A DNA stretch of 64,000 nucleotides from Dicyema japonicum (lineage: Eukaryota > Dicyemida > Rhombozoa > Dicyemidae), in contig RDEW01000017.1 in NCBI GenBank assembly GCA_011109175.1, positions 1-64,000 on the forward strand. The letters are read 5' to 3'. Position numbers and translations under genes: made by a program. Positions within the stretch are counted from its first letter, which is position 1; each line of letters starts with the position of its first letter. The notes beneath the pieces are model-generated. The model was not told the DNA's origin and did no database searches. It worked only from the letters and a program-made list of their open reading frames with translations. This document shows positions 45,866-57,122 of this stretch, in pieces.

Positions 45866-48846
45866 GTCTTCTTCGTATTGCTTACCAGTTTCTCCCCTCA
45901 CTCTTGGATCCCTCAACTGCCGAGGCCTCAATCAGTGCTACAAGAAACAACAATTGGCGCGTGATCTGAGTAAATACAACATCTCTGTATGTTGTTTGCA
46001 AGAGACGAAAATAACCGAACAAACTGCAGAACTGTTTCAGAATTTTTACCTTTTGACCCTCACACCAGACTGCAGGCACTATGGGCTCGGATTTGCTGTT
46101 CATCGCACTTGTTTCACTGTGTCTCAAGAGTATGGGCAGTATCTGACCGTGTCGCGGTGTTACAAATCAAATGCGGAAACAAACTCAACTCAGTGATCTC
46201 CATCATAAATGTATATGCCCCAACCGGAGCACGTGTATCAACGAATATCGAAGAAACTGGATACGTTTTACTCTACTCTCACAGTGTGTACAACTCACTC
46301 TCATCCTCTTACTTTCTTTTTATCGCCGGGGACTGGAACGCCAGGGCCGGAAAAGCAAGACCTGGTGAAACGTGTATTGGATCCCACGGTAGAAACCGCC
46401 GTAACATCCCCGGAGAGGCATTAATACAATTTTGCACGGCATTCAACCTACTCATATGCAACACTTGTTTCAAGCACCCGGCAAGACACAGGACCACGTG
46501 GGTTGGTACCAGAAAAGGCAAATCTGGAAACACAGTCAATATATACAATCAGATCGACTATATTATCTGCAAGCAACATCAGAAGGCCCTCCTACAGGAC
46601 TCGAGATCTTACGGTGGACTTGAAACAAGTAGCGATCATAAACTTGTGGTCGCCCGGCTAGTACTTAAAAGAATCCATGGAATACACGGGAAACACAAAG
46701 GCCTTACCTCAGTACGTTTCGACACTGAGAGGTTACGCTACGAAGAATCCACCAAATGTCGTTATAGTGCAGTTCTGAGAGATAGCATCAACAGTATTAA
46801 CCAAAATCAGCCGACAAACAGCTTATGGGATGAAATAGTGGTTGCTATCCAAAACACAGCCTTTAGTGTGCTTGGTCACATCACCAAATCTCGTCACAAA
46901 CAATGTAATCCGGATATCGGACAACTCTCTGTAACACAGAAAGAGCTCAGACTCCGGATGGAAAACACAAACGCTCCGGAAGATATCAAAGTACTGCGCA
47001 CCCAGAGAGGGAGAGTCTTAACGAAGATCAAACAAATACAAAGATTCCTTGCCAAAAATGAAGCTGAGGAGAAAATCTCAGACATATTAAAGTACAAGAA
47101 CGGACCAAGAATGTTCAAAGCAATCCGGCTTCTTAGCAGAGAAAACTGTCCAATTTCGTTAACTGTCCATGACAACCTTGGTCACGACGTTATCGGGACC
47201 ATTAACAAAGCAAACGTTCTGGCATCCCATTTTGACCTTATGTTCAACAAACAGGACGCGGCTGACCAAGCAATGAAATCTCGGAAGTCTTACAAGTACA
47301 CTCTAACTAGCCCTATTACCATATCCGAAACTCAACAAGCTATTAAAAAATTAAATACCGGAAGATCTGCCGGACCAGACTTCATTACTGCAGAACTTTT
47401 ACAATACGGCCCGGAGGAGCTAATTGAAATGATTACTAACATTTTCAACCGGTCTCTCGAGGGTGCAGATGAACTGGAACTGGGAAAAGGGTGGCTAATT
47501 CCACTACAAAAACCGGGAAAAAGTAAAGGCCCCCCTCACAACTTCAGACCTATTATACTCCTAACCTCCATACGAAAAACATTATCCCTCATTGCTTTAA
47601 ACCGAATAAAGGAGAGGGTGAACATATTTCTTTCGGACGGCCAAAGTGGATTCCGGACGGGCAGGTCCACGGCTGACGTGGTATGGGGGCACAGGTGGTA
47701 TTGTGCCCTGTGCCAAAAATACAAAAAATCTATTGAGATACTTGGTATCGACATGTCCCGTGCGTTCGACTCGGTGGACCGTGGAAAACTTATGGAAGTG
47801 TTGGAGAGTTTTCTACTGCCTGACGATGTCAAAATAATACACTTACTCATGCGGAACACTCAACTTGCCGTCAAAATTGGTGACTCTACCTCTAACTTTT
47901 TTTCGACCTCACGTGGAGTTCCACAGGGGGACTCACTATCCCCGGTCCTCTTTATTGTCTACCTTGAGGCCGCACTAAGAGAGTTCAGACCCCTGGTTGG
48001 CAACAATTATAACGAGATAATCTACGCGGACGACCTGGACTTTGTTTCTGAGGATATTCAAGTACTTCAACACATGCTTAACGTTCTTCCACACGTATTC
48101 TCGAAATGGTTCTTAACCGTTAACACCGATAAAACAGAGTTCACAACACTTACACGCAATGATCGAAGATCGGACGAGTCTTGGAGAAAGCAAAAGAAGG
48201 TGGGTTCGCTTCTCGGGGACTCAGAAGATGTTTCTCGGAGGAAAATCCTCGCAATGTGTGCACTAAAGAAAGTATCGAATATGTGGGGTCATAAGAAGAG
48301 GATGGGATTAAACACCAAACTCAGAATATATAAGGCTTTTGTCATCCCCGTCCTGACCTACAATTCAGGCACTTGGGGAATCTCTAAACAAGAGATGGAC
48401 CGTCTTGACGCTTTCCACAGGACACAATTGAAATCAGTAATCAAGATCAAGTGGCCTAAGAAGATCTCAAACAATGACCTCTACTCGAAGTGCAAATCTG
48501 GTATACTATCCGAGGAGATCTTCAGATCAAGATGGAGTCTCTTTGGACATATCTTACGTCTAAATGCTCAAGTACCCGCGAATATCGCCATGGAAAACTA
48601 CCTAATGCATACGGGAGCCGGTTTCCGTGGAAGACCAAGAGTCACACTCCCAACTATTTTGAATGGAGACCTATCGGCTGTGGGACTGAAGCTCACTTCC
48701 GCAGACGACCTAGATACCTTAAGGGAACTGGCACGAAGTAGAGGGTCCTGGAAAAGGCTGATAGAGAGGATGGCTAGAAATACGGCACAAGGGAGGCTTG
48801 ATTAATTTTATGACTTCTCGGGAGTGCTTTAAATAATAAATAATAA
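45866..48846 (+). mobile_element. Near-complete RTE-type LINE with 11-bp TSD
   Basis: ttattaacact at 45855-45865 and 48847-48857 bounds a 2,981-bp insert. One polyprotein: APE endonuclease (GSLNCRGLNQC, ETKI, AGDWNARAGK, SSDHKLVVARLV), then RT (GFRTGRSTADVVWG, LGIDMSRAFDSVD, GVPQGDSLSPVLF, catalytic YADD at about 48029), then the RTE C-terminus (GHILRLNAQVPANIA, GFRGRPRVTLPTIL, DDLDTLRELARSRGSW). The 938-codon frame 45989-48805 is uninterrupted. The first about 80 codons of the endonuclease lie in another frame, joined by a -1 shift near 46120. No separate ORF1. The 3' end is (aataat)n-like. Very young, possibly active if the shift is an error. Confidence 0.9.
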
Positions 48847-49689
48847 TTATTAACACTTTGTCATTGTTTTTTGTTGTTTTCATGAACGTAACTACACGAT
48901 TAAAAAACAAACAAAAAATTGCCATTTTAGTAAAAAAAGGGATAAAATATGTCGAATCACTTACGATCTGACATTTCTCGCAAAGAATATTTAAAGTTTA
49001 GTGAAATCGATTATGATACGATTTCTCGGGTTAATTCAATGGATCTTAATGGAGCCATTTTGAACCATGAAATTATTACTGAGAAAGCCAAAACATTTGC
49101 ATCGAAACGAGGGATTTCAAAGGAAGCAAGGGATGGCTTGTTAAATTTAAAAAGAGGAATGGTTTGAAGTTACGAAATATGCATGGAGAATCTGCAACTT
49201 TAAATTTTGTCCCTAATGTGGTATCAGATTTATTGAATTAATCAAAAATAAAATCAATCTCTACGGAGCTCAAAATGTTTATAATGCCGACGAAACTGGT
49301 TTATTTTACAAAATGATGCCGTCCAAAAGTGTTTGTAAAAACCTTAAATCAGGTTATAAAATATTAAAGACAGAGTTCCAGTCATGTTATGTACAAATGT
49401 GGACGGTACAGATAAACGAACACCCTTACTAATTGGGATGTTTAAAAATCCTAGATGTTTCAAAAATTTTGATATTAAAAATATGTCACATATTCTAATT
49501 CAAAAAGCATGGATGGATAGCCGAATTTTTAATCAATTTTTTTTGAAATGGGAAGTAGAATTTGATTTGAATGATTCGGAGAAAGTAGAACAAGAAATTG
49601 ATGGTGAAGAACCCCTTGAAGAAAGTCAGAAAGGTGTAACTATTAGCGAGGCTTTTTTAGCCTTAAATAAATTAAAAGAATTCTATTTC

Positions 49690-49980
49690 AGCTCGGCGCA
49701 GTCTGCTGGATCGGCAGCCGATCTGGCCGAGAAAATCAAGATTGAAAAATATGGCGAAATTGGAGACCGCTACCGTTTTGTACCGGTAGCAATCGAGACG
49801 TCTGGTGCAGCTGTAAGTATTACAGCCTCTTTCCTAAAGGAAATCGGGGGAAAATTGGCCCACCGCAAGAAAGACGTGCGGGAAGCGTCTGGCTGAGGCA
49901 AAGAATTGGTATCGCAGTTGTTCGCGGAAACGCTTACTCCGTGATGTCAGCAGCCGCTCTCCCCCATAGTTAATAAATAA
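49690..49980 (+). pseudogene. CR1-type LINE tail fused in frame to Tigger transposase
   Basis: The reading frame passes from Tigger-like AFLALNKLKEFYFSS straight into IEKYGEIGDRYRFVPVAIE, TSGAAV and, after a -1 shift, WLRQRIGIAVVRGNAYSVMS. The latter is the CR1-family C-terminus. It ends tagttaataaataat. Confidence 0.75.
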
Positions 49981-50226
49981 TATTTTATTGTTAAAAAAAA
50001 TTCTATAATCAAAAAAATTCTTTAATGTCGAAAATCTTGAGTCTGTTGAAATGCTTGGATCTTCAATCATCCGAACTCTAAAAAGAAACAAATCAAAACT
50101 TACTGATTTTTTGCTTATAAATAATTTTTTATTTACATTATTAATGAATGAAAAAATCAATAAGTCTCTCAAATCCGCCAGATTTTGCCGATCTCCGAAA
50201 TTGGCGGATTCGAGAGACTTTCTGTA

Positions 50227-51151
50227 CATTTTTCATCGAAAAAATTTAGAGGGACAAGAAAAACGAAGAATTACCCTGGAAAATTTTCTCAAATCAGGCG
50301 AAAAAATATACAGTAACGAATACCGAAAGAGAAATGATCACAATTCTAGATGATGAAGATAAAGAAATTACACTATGCATGTAAGGCGGGTCAAACAGTT
50401 ATGATAATTCTAATTTTTTTTGGTTTATGTTTTTTGAAAAAATTGATTCAAACATACCGCTGCATATATCTATTTTCAGCAAACTGGCCGAATACTAAGC
50501 TTCCTATGAGCAAAATACTACATGGAAAATTAATTTGAAAGGAAAGGCAGTTAGCACGGAAGTATGTTCTATTTTAATGCTTCTTCACGGATTCAAGCCA
50601 ATTGCTCATGAGAATGGCGATTCAGACCCTCTGCATAAGCCAGATATTAAATTAAAAAATTTAAAATAACATTTTTTAATTTAATAGCTAAAAATAGTTT
50701 GGCCAACAATTTTCGTGAATTTTTAAATAAAATGAAAATACGCTAATTTAATCAATGATTTTGATTGGATGTTGGTTTGCAGGAAATCACGATCTTCAAA
50801 ATAATATGAAAAAAATTAATTTCAACTATTTATTAAAGAGATAAATGAAAAACTTAAGAAATGTAATTTTTATTAACAATTAATAATATTTTAAAACCTC
50901 GCAACTCTGGCGTCTCGCTTCTCTGGAATGTGATATTTTTAGTCAAATATACCGATTTTTTTCAAATCCATTGGATGTCTGGTCATAATTAATCCTGCAA
51001 AAAATGGTTTAATCACAAGAACAATTTAATATAATTGTATTTTTTCTGCAGCTATTAAAGTATGCCTTCGAGCAGAATCCCTTGAAAAAGATAAGTCTTC
51101 TTCATAATCATATTATAATCGAATTAGACTATATCGTCCTCGAAAACTAGC
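50227..51151. other. Unassigned AT-rich sequence
   Basis: Short open frames only; no recognised product. Confidence 0.4.
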
Positions 51152-51583
51152 AATGGGGCAAGTCTCCAAATGCGCTGTTTACACTTTCTGGAAAGCGATA
51201 CACCAACAGTCCGACCTCTTTTTGGCACAGACTCCTGGTCTGAGACATCCTCACTTTTTGAGGCACTGACAGCTTTCATTAATTAAAATCGGAATCGTTT
51301 CAAAACGCAGCGAGAACTACTTTTGTTCTTGGATGCTATCGACGTAGGGATTGATGAGGGTTGTATAAGAACAATTGGATAGTNAATGGGGCAAGTCTCC
51401 AAATGCGCTGTTTACACTTTCTGGAAAGCGACTCCTGGCCTGAGACATCCTTACTTTTTGAGGCACTGACAGTTTTCATTAATTAAAATCGGAATCGTTC
51501 CAAAACGCAGCGAGAACTACCTTTGTTCTTGGATGCTATCGACGTAGGGATTGATGAGGGTTGTATAAGAACAATTGGATAGT
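51152..51583. repeat. Duplicated contig end around single N at 51384
   Basis: 51152-51383 is repeated at 51385-51583, the second copy lacking about 33 bp. Noncoding. Confidence 0.85.
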
Positions 51584-51733
51584 TATACTCCGCATGAATA
51601 GATAATTCACTTTTTAGCGAAAAAGGTTATTAAACGGAGGAGACATATAATGTCTCACATTAGTTGACCCTGTCACACCTAACTCATTACTCAGTTTCTT
51701 GGTTTTTGGCTTTAATTTGTATTCAGTTTTTGT

Positions 51734-51880
51734 CAGTCTGATAAATCGTCACTTACAAAGTACAACTAAATTTTTTAAAATTATTTCTCAATTAATAATA
51801 TTTGAAAATTCCAATGGTTTTTTTTAATATTCTTAATATTTTTTAATTCATTCTGTGAACAGTGACGATTTATCAGACTG
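51734..51880. mobile_element. 147-bp MITE with 19-bp TIRs
   Basis: cagtctgataaatcgtcac (51734-51752) is mirrored by gtgacgatttatcagactg (51862-51880). The interior is AT-rich and noncoding. A second copy missing most of the left TIR follows at 51915-52048, so the pair is a 168-bp tandem array. Confidence 0.8.
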
Positions 51881-52169
51881 TGACAGTTTATGCTCGACTT
51901 TAATAAATTCTCTTCGTCACTTACAAAGTACAACTAAATTTTTTAAAATTATTTCTCAATTAATAATATTTGAAAATTCCAATGGTTTTTTTTAATATTC
52001 TTAATATTTTTTAATTCATTTTGTGAACAGTGACGATTTATCAGACTGTGTCAGTTTATGCTCGACTTTAATATATTCTCTATTTGTTCCCCAGACCGGT
52101 GTTGTACTGCATAAGGTTATTTGACCTGTAATTTACAGAAAGCTGATTATAAACCATGTGGCTACTTGA

Positions 52170-52335
52170 TTGAAGATTTCCCTTCCTCCCCTCTGGTGAC
52201 GTCTTTGGATCCTCCTTATTCATGAGATGCCCAATTCTCGGCCAGCATTCAAAAGGATCCAACTATTCATTCCACTGTGAGACAATCTCTCTCCCTGGCA
52301 ACGAGTTCTGAAATCAACCACAGCTTCACACACAA
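52170..52335 (+). repeat. SINE (S3 family) fragment
   Basis: cccttcctcccctctggtga, ggatcctccttattcatgag and aaaaggatccaactattcat in S3 order (compare 16010-16110). Confidence 0.6.
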
Positions 52336-52583
52336 TGTCCTCTGGATCATCCAGTTTATAGTAAATTTATTGTTGTTGTGTCAATAGAACACGGTGATTG
52401 CTAGCAGTCGATCGTGTCTATAATGAAAAACATCGAGAAAAATTGAGTATAACTTAATAACGTGAACTCTATGGCTTGGATCTGCTGCCCGGGTGGCTGT
52501 CCCTATGGCCCCCTCTAAGCACGCCCCTGCATCGGATGCACTAATGCCTGGATTGCAATCCCGTCTAGGAAAATTGGGGGAAC

Positions 52584-52775
52584 TTAGATGGTTTTTTTAG
52601 GAAAGCGTCGAAAGTCCAGAGTTTTCCTCGGAGGTAAATGTTTAATGGTTCTCTTTGGAGGAACATTAGGTTCCCTACGTGCGTTACCATACTTACAGAA
52701 TCGGTGAACCACATCAGGCACGCTCGAACCGAATAATGAAATGAGCAGAATTATGAAATAATCCAAATTAACCAT
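52584..52775 (-). CDS. Small signal-peptide protein, next to the sushi receptor
   Basis: ATG at 52775 opens a hydrophobic leader (MVNLDYFIILLISLFGSSVP) typical of a signal peptide. The frame is then either unspliced (to 52584) or spliced through a 22-nt gtaagt...gtag intron to another frame. A near-identical copy lies at about 52998 on the other side of the N at 52843 (MVNLNYF...), carrying a one-base insertion. In that copy the start codon lies 15 nt after the sushi gene stop. Function unknown; secreted or membrane by inference. Confidence 0.5.
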   Translation of the reverse strand: MVNLDYFIILLISLFGSSVPDVVHRFCKYGNARREPNVPPKRTIKHLPPRKTLDFRRFPKKTI

Positions 52776-53064
52776 TAAAAACCAAGCGTTAACTAAATTT
52801 ATTTTTAATTTGTTGGAAAATGACTGGAATGTCGGAAAGCAANTTTCCTCGGAGGTAAATGTTTAATGGTTGTCTTCGGAGGAACATTAGGTACCCTCCG
52901 GGCGTTACCATACTTACAGAATTGGTGAACCACATCACGGCACGCTCGAACCGAATAATGAAATGAGCAGAATTATGAAATAATTTAAATTAACCATTAA
53001 AAACCAAGCGTTAACTAAATTTATTTTTAATTTGTTGGAAAATGACTGGAATGTCAGAAAGCAA
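52623..53064. repeat. Duplicated contig end around single N at 52843
   Basis: 52623-52842 and 52844-53064 are about 220-bp near-identical direct copies abutting the N. Confidence 0.85.
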
Positions 53065-54616
53065 CAAAACAAGCAGGAATATTGCCATCAAAAGCAAAAA
53101 AATCATTCCAATTTTATTTGACTGTTTCGCTTCGACAGTTTTATTTTCAGATTTTACGACTTCTAAGCTACAAACTCGAAAACTTTTGCACGTGAGAGGA
53201 CTCCCAGTCCACTCTTCAGCTGCCGTACACCATCGTGTACCACTACCTGAAACCCTTTTATAACCCCGTTCGCAGATTGATATTATGACATCGCTGAGTT
53301 TGTTCCCAGTCATGTTCAAGATAATTGTTGAGTTTGTCGAGAGAGGCTCGGGACATTTAATTTCTACGAATCGGGAAAATGACTACTTTTACAATAAAGA
53401 GGACTTCCATTCCACTTCAAATTAAGACCGCAAGTAATTTTGTAGTCTCCCTTCACAAACTTGTAGCCACTCTTACACATAAAGTGAATGTCCGATTGGT
53501 AGAAATAATAACTTCCAATTTGAATGGAATTATTCCCTTTGTGAGGTCTATTACACTTTGTTCCTTTAATAATGATGCAACGCCCAGTACTTTTACAGAC
53601 TGGTTCTGTTCCCGACCAAGTAAGGTCCCTCTGACATACTCTGACAAGATTTCCCCCCACGTGAATATTTCCGGGGAGACATTTGTACTCATATCTACTA
53701 TGTTTTCTCATTTTTAAGTAAACGTTGGAGATGAAAGGTAGAGGATCACATTTCTTCTCTATTTGAAAAACCAGGCCGTACTCTTGCATATTAGCTGTCT
53801 TCCAGCCCACCACCCCAAAGTACTGCATTGGTGGATGTAATCCCCTGATTTCCTCACGTATCCACCTTTACAAGAAAACGTAACTGTGTCGAATGCATAA
53901 TATGTCGATTTTGTGTTGTGAGTGTTAATGCTATTATGGGCGTCCGGGGGATCGCAAGTCCGTCCTAACAATTAATCACTCGTTACTTACTTCGACAACT
54001 GGGGTCTTCCCCAACCCACGTACCGTTAAATTCACATGTTTTTGCTGTCCCTTCCAAATCGGAGTAGTATCCCTCCTTACAAATATAATATGCTCTTGAT
54101 TTGAAATTTGTACCCTCAAACTTAACATACGTATTATCAATCAGTGGGGGACCTCCACATTGTATCCCTATGGTCACTGTATTTTTAACTTTTGCATTGA
54201 TATAACTCGTTTGACCACGTTTTATCAGATGTACATTGTCTAACAAGCGACCCCACTCCATATTCAAAACCTTTGTTGCACTGCTGAAGAACCACTCCTC
54301 CGAAGTAGTAGTTGGTCAGCACACGAATGTAACCATTAATCGGTTCACTGGGAGGACCACAGTGAACTCCTAAAATTCTCAAGTGAACTCTACTTTTGCA
54401 CTTTGGAGGCTTTCCTGACCACGTGTTATTTTGAAGACATTCTATCAGCAATTCGGTAAGATATTCCTTAATTTCATATCCTTTTTTGCATCGATACAAA
54501 ATAAAATCTTTGTAGTTGAAAGATTCTCCAAGACGAGTGCAGTTGTTGCATATTCCTGGATCTCCGCAATTTGATCGAATTCTTATTGTTAAAATGATTA
54601 ACAGCAAAATTTCCAT
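53011..54616 (-). CDS. Seven-sushi (CCP) single-pass membrane protein, eight exons
   Basis: ATG 54616, stop 53011, about 479 aa after removing seven introns of 21-27 nt. The leader MEILLLIILTIRIRS is a signal peptide. Seven sushi/CCP modules follow, each opening with a CxxP-like start (CGDPG, CGPPSEP, CGGPPL, CDPPDA, CDPLPF, CNRPHKG, CPEPLS) and closing W.G..P.CK. Then comes a spacer, a transmembrane helix (IGMIFLLLMAIFLLVLLL) and a short basic tail. Every intron falls in phase 1 directly after the closing CK, so each module is one symmetric exon. Sushi modules bind proteins at the cell surface (complement-regulator, selectin and adhesion families). For a parasite, host contact or self-recognition is plausible but unproven. 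No orthologue recognised. Confidence 0.9.
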
Positions 54617-54913
54617 ATTCTCCCGCTTTAATATTATTTGAAATACCCCCGAGAAATATTTTATTATTATATTTTTTAATTTATTAAAATTATTTTATAG
54701 AAGATACAGTTTTTAAAATAACTTTCTGTATTGTACTTTTGAAGTCTTAATACCCCATAGTTTAGAAATTAATCAGACAATAAAGATGTAACAGGAACGA
54801 AGCACAGAGTTAATAGTGTCGGCAATACTATAATTTCTAAGTGGCCAGGGTGTTATTAACAGCTAATATCGAATTAGCCTGTATATCTTTTAGAAATCGA
54901 TCTTTCGCCTAAA

Positions 54914-55179
54914 TTAATTAATGTTTCGACTCAATTTTGGGTTATTATCAGTCAAGTTAATTTTGAGTTCCTTTAATTTTGGGAAGGAAGGGACTGAACA
55001 AGGTACTTTGTGGATCCGATGCTTTTCCCTTTGTTCAAAATTTATGGTTTCTAAGTCCGTCACCTCGTCCATGCTTATGAGAATAAGGATGACAAGGGAA
55101 GCTAAGTGCAATTTCTTGTAATAGAGTTACTTTGACTCTCCAACCTATCAACCGCTTGGCTAAAATTTTGGATCTCCAT
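54914..55179 (-). CDS. Small protein with hydrophobic segment, at least two exons
   Basis: Exon 1 (ATG at 55179, MEIQNFSQAVDRLE) joins through a 22-nt intron (gtcaaag...acaag) to LHLASLVILILISMDEVTDL, then an acidic/basic segment and PSFPKLKELKINLTDNN. The duplicated copy beyond the N at 55414 encodes MEIPNFIQAVDWLE and keeps the same GT...AG positions despite substitutions, which supports a real exon. The 3' end may splice again (22 nt near 54930). Family not recognised; it is the third membrane- or secretion-like gene in this cluster. Confidence 0.45.
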
Positions 55180-55719
55180 AAATACAATTTGTTTGCACAA
55201 GTATATAGACGACATCAATTTAAGGTTTCAAATAAAAAAATAAAAAATTCTAATTTAGCCAATTGAGGCTTTGATGACTAGAGATTGTTTTTGGAACATT
55301 CCAAAGTTATTTTCCATAGGCTATCTAGTGAGATCTTGAATTGATTGCTAAGAGTTAAATTTGGAGGATCCTTTGAAAAAAGCTTATAATTTCGGGCGAC
55401 CTCAGAACCTAGTNTTTCTTGCAATAGAGGTATTTTGACTCTCCAACCAATCAACCGCTTGGATAAAATTTGGGATCTCCATAAATACAATTTGTTTGCA
55501 CAAGTAGATAGACGACATCAATTTAAGGTTTCAAATAAAAAAATAAAAAATTCTAATTTAGCAAATTGAGGCTTTGATGACTAGAGACTGTCTCTGGAAC
55601 ATTCCAAAGTTATTTTCCAATAGGCTGTCTAGTGAGATCTTGAATCGACTGCTAAGAGTTAAATTTGGAGGATCCTTTGAAAAAAGCTTAAAATATCGGG
55701 CTACCTCAGAACCTCGTAG
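55112..55719. repeat. Duplicated contig end around single N at 55414
   Basis: About 302-bp copies, 55112-55413 and 55415-55719, several percent divergent. Confidence 0.85.
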
Positions 55720-55887
55720 AAACTGATGGCTTAAAAATGGTTTGTTGTGTAAAACGTGTGATGTATTGGCATTAATTGTGATGCGTTACTAAAATAGAGA
55801 TTTCCACATTTGGAATAAAAATTCCAAATGTGGATATTTTTACGGACTGTGACCATTTATAAGCAATAATATATAGTTATCGACAAA

Positions 55888-56642
55888 ATGGGACGAAATT
55901 GGCTTGATACCATCACTTTCTTCATAAATTTCACATTCAACCTAGTAAGTGACCCACCTTACTGTTAGTGTGTTTTCTTCCTGCTGTTGATGCTACAATA
56001 CGCGTTCTACAGTGATTATACTAATTTGCTGAAAAATATACTGACTATGCAAGAATGTATATTCTCCTTTTCTTTACTGAACTGTGCTACTCTGCTTACC
56101 ATAATTCTGGCCATTTTTTCTGCCAGACTGTCCTATACTGGGGGAAAGGGAAAAAAGACTAAAATACTGGTAATCCGATTTTATATTCTAGTTTGTCATA
56201 CTCACTATTATAGCAGTGGGAGTACTGCTCATTCCATTTTGCTTCCAAAAATTGACTGCGAAGCAATACAGCATCAGGACTGAGAAGCTTTTCAGGAAGT
56301 ACTTCACCCAATATCGCCAGTATAACTCCAGCGTGGATTACCTTCAGAATAAAGTTTGAATTTAACACATCATTCCAGTTTAAATGCTGTGGCGTCGAAA
56401 AATCATCAGAGTTTTCAATATTGACAATTCCCATCACGTGTTGCAGTAAAATGCCTTGCACTCCCTACAATGCTTATCACCGTGGCTGCCTTTCTACATT
56501 CATCAACGTCTACGTCTTCAAGACAAAATTAGTGAATATCATCTCCCTTGGTATGGCCTCCTGGAATGTATATTGTAATAATCATTAATAGATAATCATT
56601 TCACTCATGACCTGCTTCTATAAGGGGAATGAGGAATATTGA
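55888..56642 (+). CDS. Tetraspanin, five exons
   Basis: ATG 55888, stop 56640-56642, 219 aa after removing introns of 24, 22, 25 and 24 nt. The predicted order is TM1 (FFINFTFNLVCVFFLLLML), a small loop, TM2 (LLNCATLLTIILAIFSARL), a basic inner loop (GGKGKKTKI), TM3 (FVILTIIAVGVLLIPFCF), a large extracellular loop with the diagnostic FKCCGVE, then PITCCSKMPC and RGCLSTF (CCG + CC + GC pattern), and TM4 (LVNIISLGMASWNIIISLM). Tetraspanins organise membrane microdomains with adhesion receptors. Which subfamily is unclear. The last exon is inside the duplicated block left of the N at 56852, so its copy may be allelic. The frame is clean. Confidence 0.93.
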
Positions 56643-57122
56643 TTTTGTTGTAGCTCAAATAATTCTAATTATTTAATTATTAATTAATTTTAAAATTTCC
56701 TTAAATGTAATTTTATTTTATCTGACAATTTTTCTAACGTTTCTTCCTATCGTTTTCTTTAAATGGGTGGCTTTATGTCCCCATGGAAACAAGATATGGA
56801 ATGAAAATTATCATTTCCTCTCCCCCACTCCACTGGAGGGGTTTCCACAACNCATTAATAGATAATCATTTCACTCATGACCTGCTTCTATAAAGGGAAT
56901 GAGGAATATTGATTTTGTTGTAGCTTAAATAATTCTAATTATTTAATTATTAATTAATTTTAAAATTTCCTTAAATGTAATTTTCTTTTATCTGACAATT
57001 TATTTAACGTTTCTTCCTATCGTTTTCTTTAAATGGGTGGCTTTATGTCCCCATGGAAACAAGATGTGGAATGAAAATTATCATTTCCTCTCCCCCACTC
57101 CACTGGAGGGGTTTCCACAACT
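56583..57122. repeat. Duplicated contig end around single N at 56852
   Basis: 56583-56851 and 56853-57122 are near-identical direct copies (about 269 bp) touching the N. Confidence 0.85.

Larger units (their letters stand above)
45751..50224 (+). mobile_element. Tigger/pogo transposon with both TIRs and TA duplication, carrying nested LINEs
   Basis: The left TIR (cagtaaagtctctctaatcc..., 45751) and right TIR (its complement ending at 50224) match over about 23 bp with one gap, each flanked by TA. The transposase remains in pieces: CENP-B/HTH region 48949-49167 (LRSDISRKEYLKFSEI...KAKTFASKRGISKEA), NADETGLFYKMMPSK (first catalytic Asp, about 49287) and VMLCTNVDGTDKRTPLLIG...NPRCFKNF (49383). 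The segment with the second and third acidic residues is deleted, so it cannot transpose. A second inverted TIR-like pair lies at 50162-50218. Confidence 0.85.

Noticed and set aside
55987-56461. Minus-strand frame of 100 codons and the unspliced plus-strand frame
   Set aside because: Once short introns are removed, the plus strand gives a complete tetraspanin with CCG and CC motifs; the minus frame is its shadow and the unspliced frame reads through an intron.
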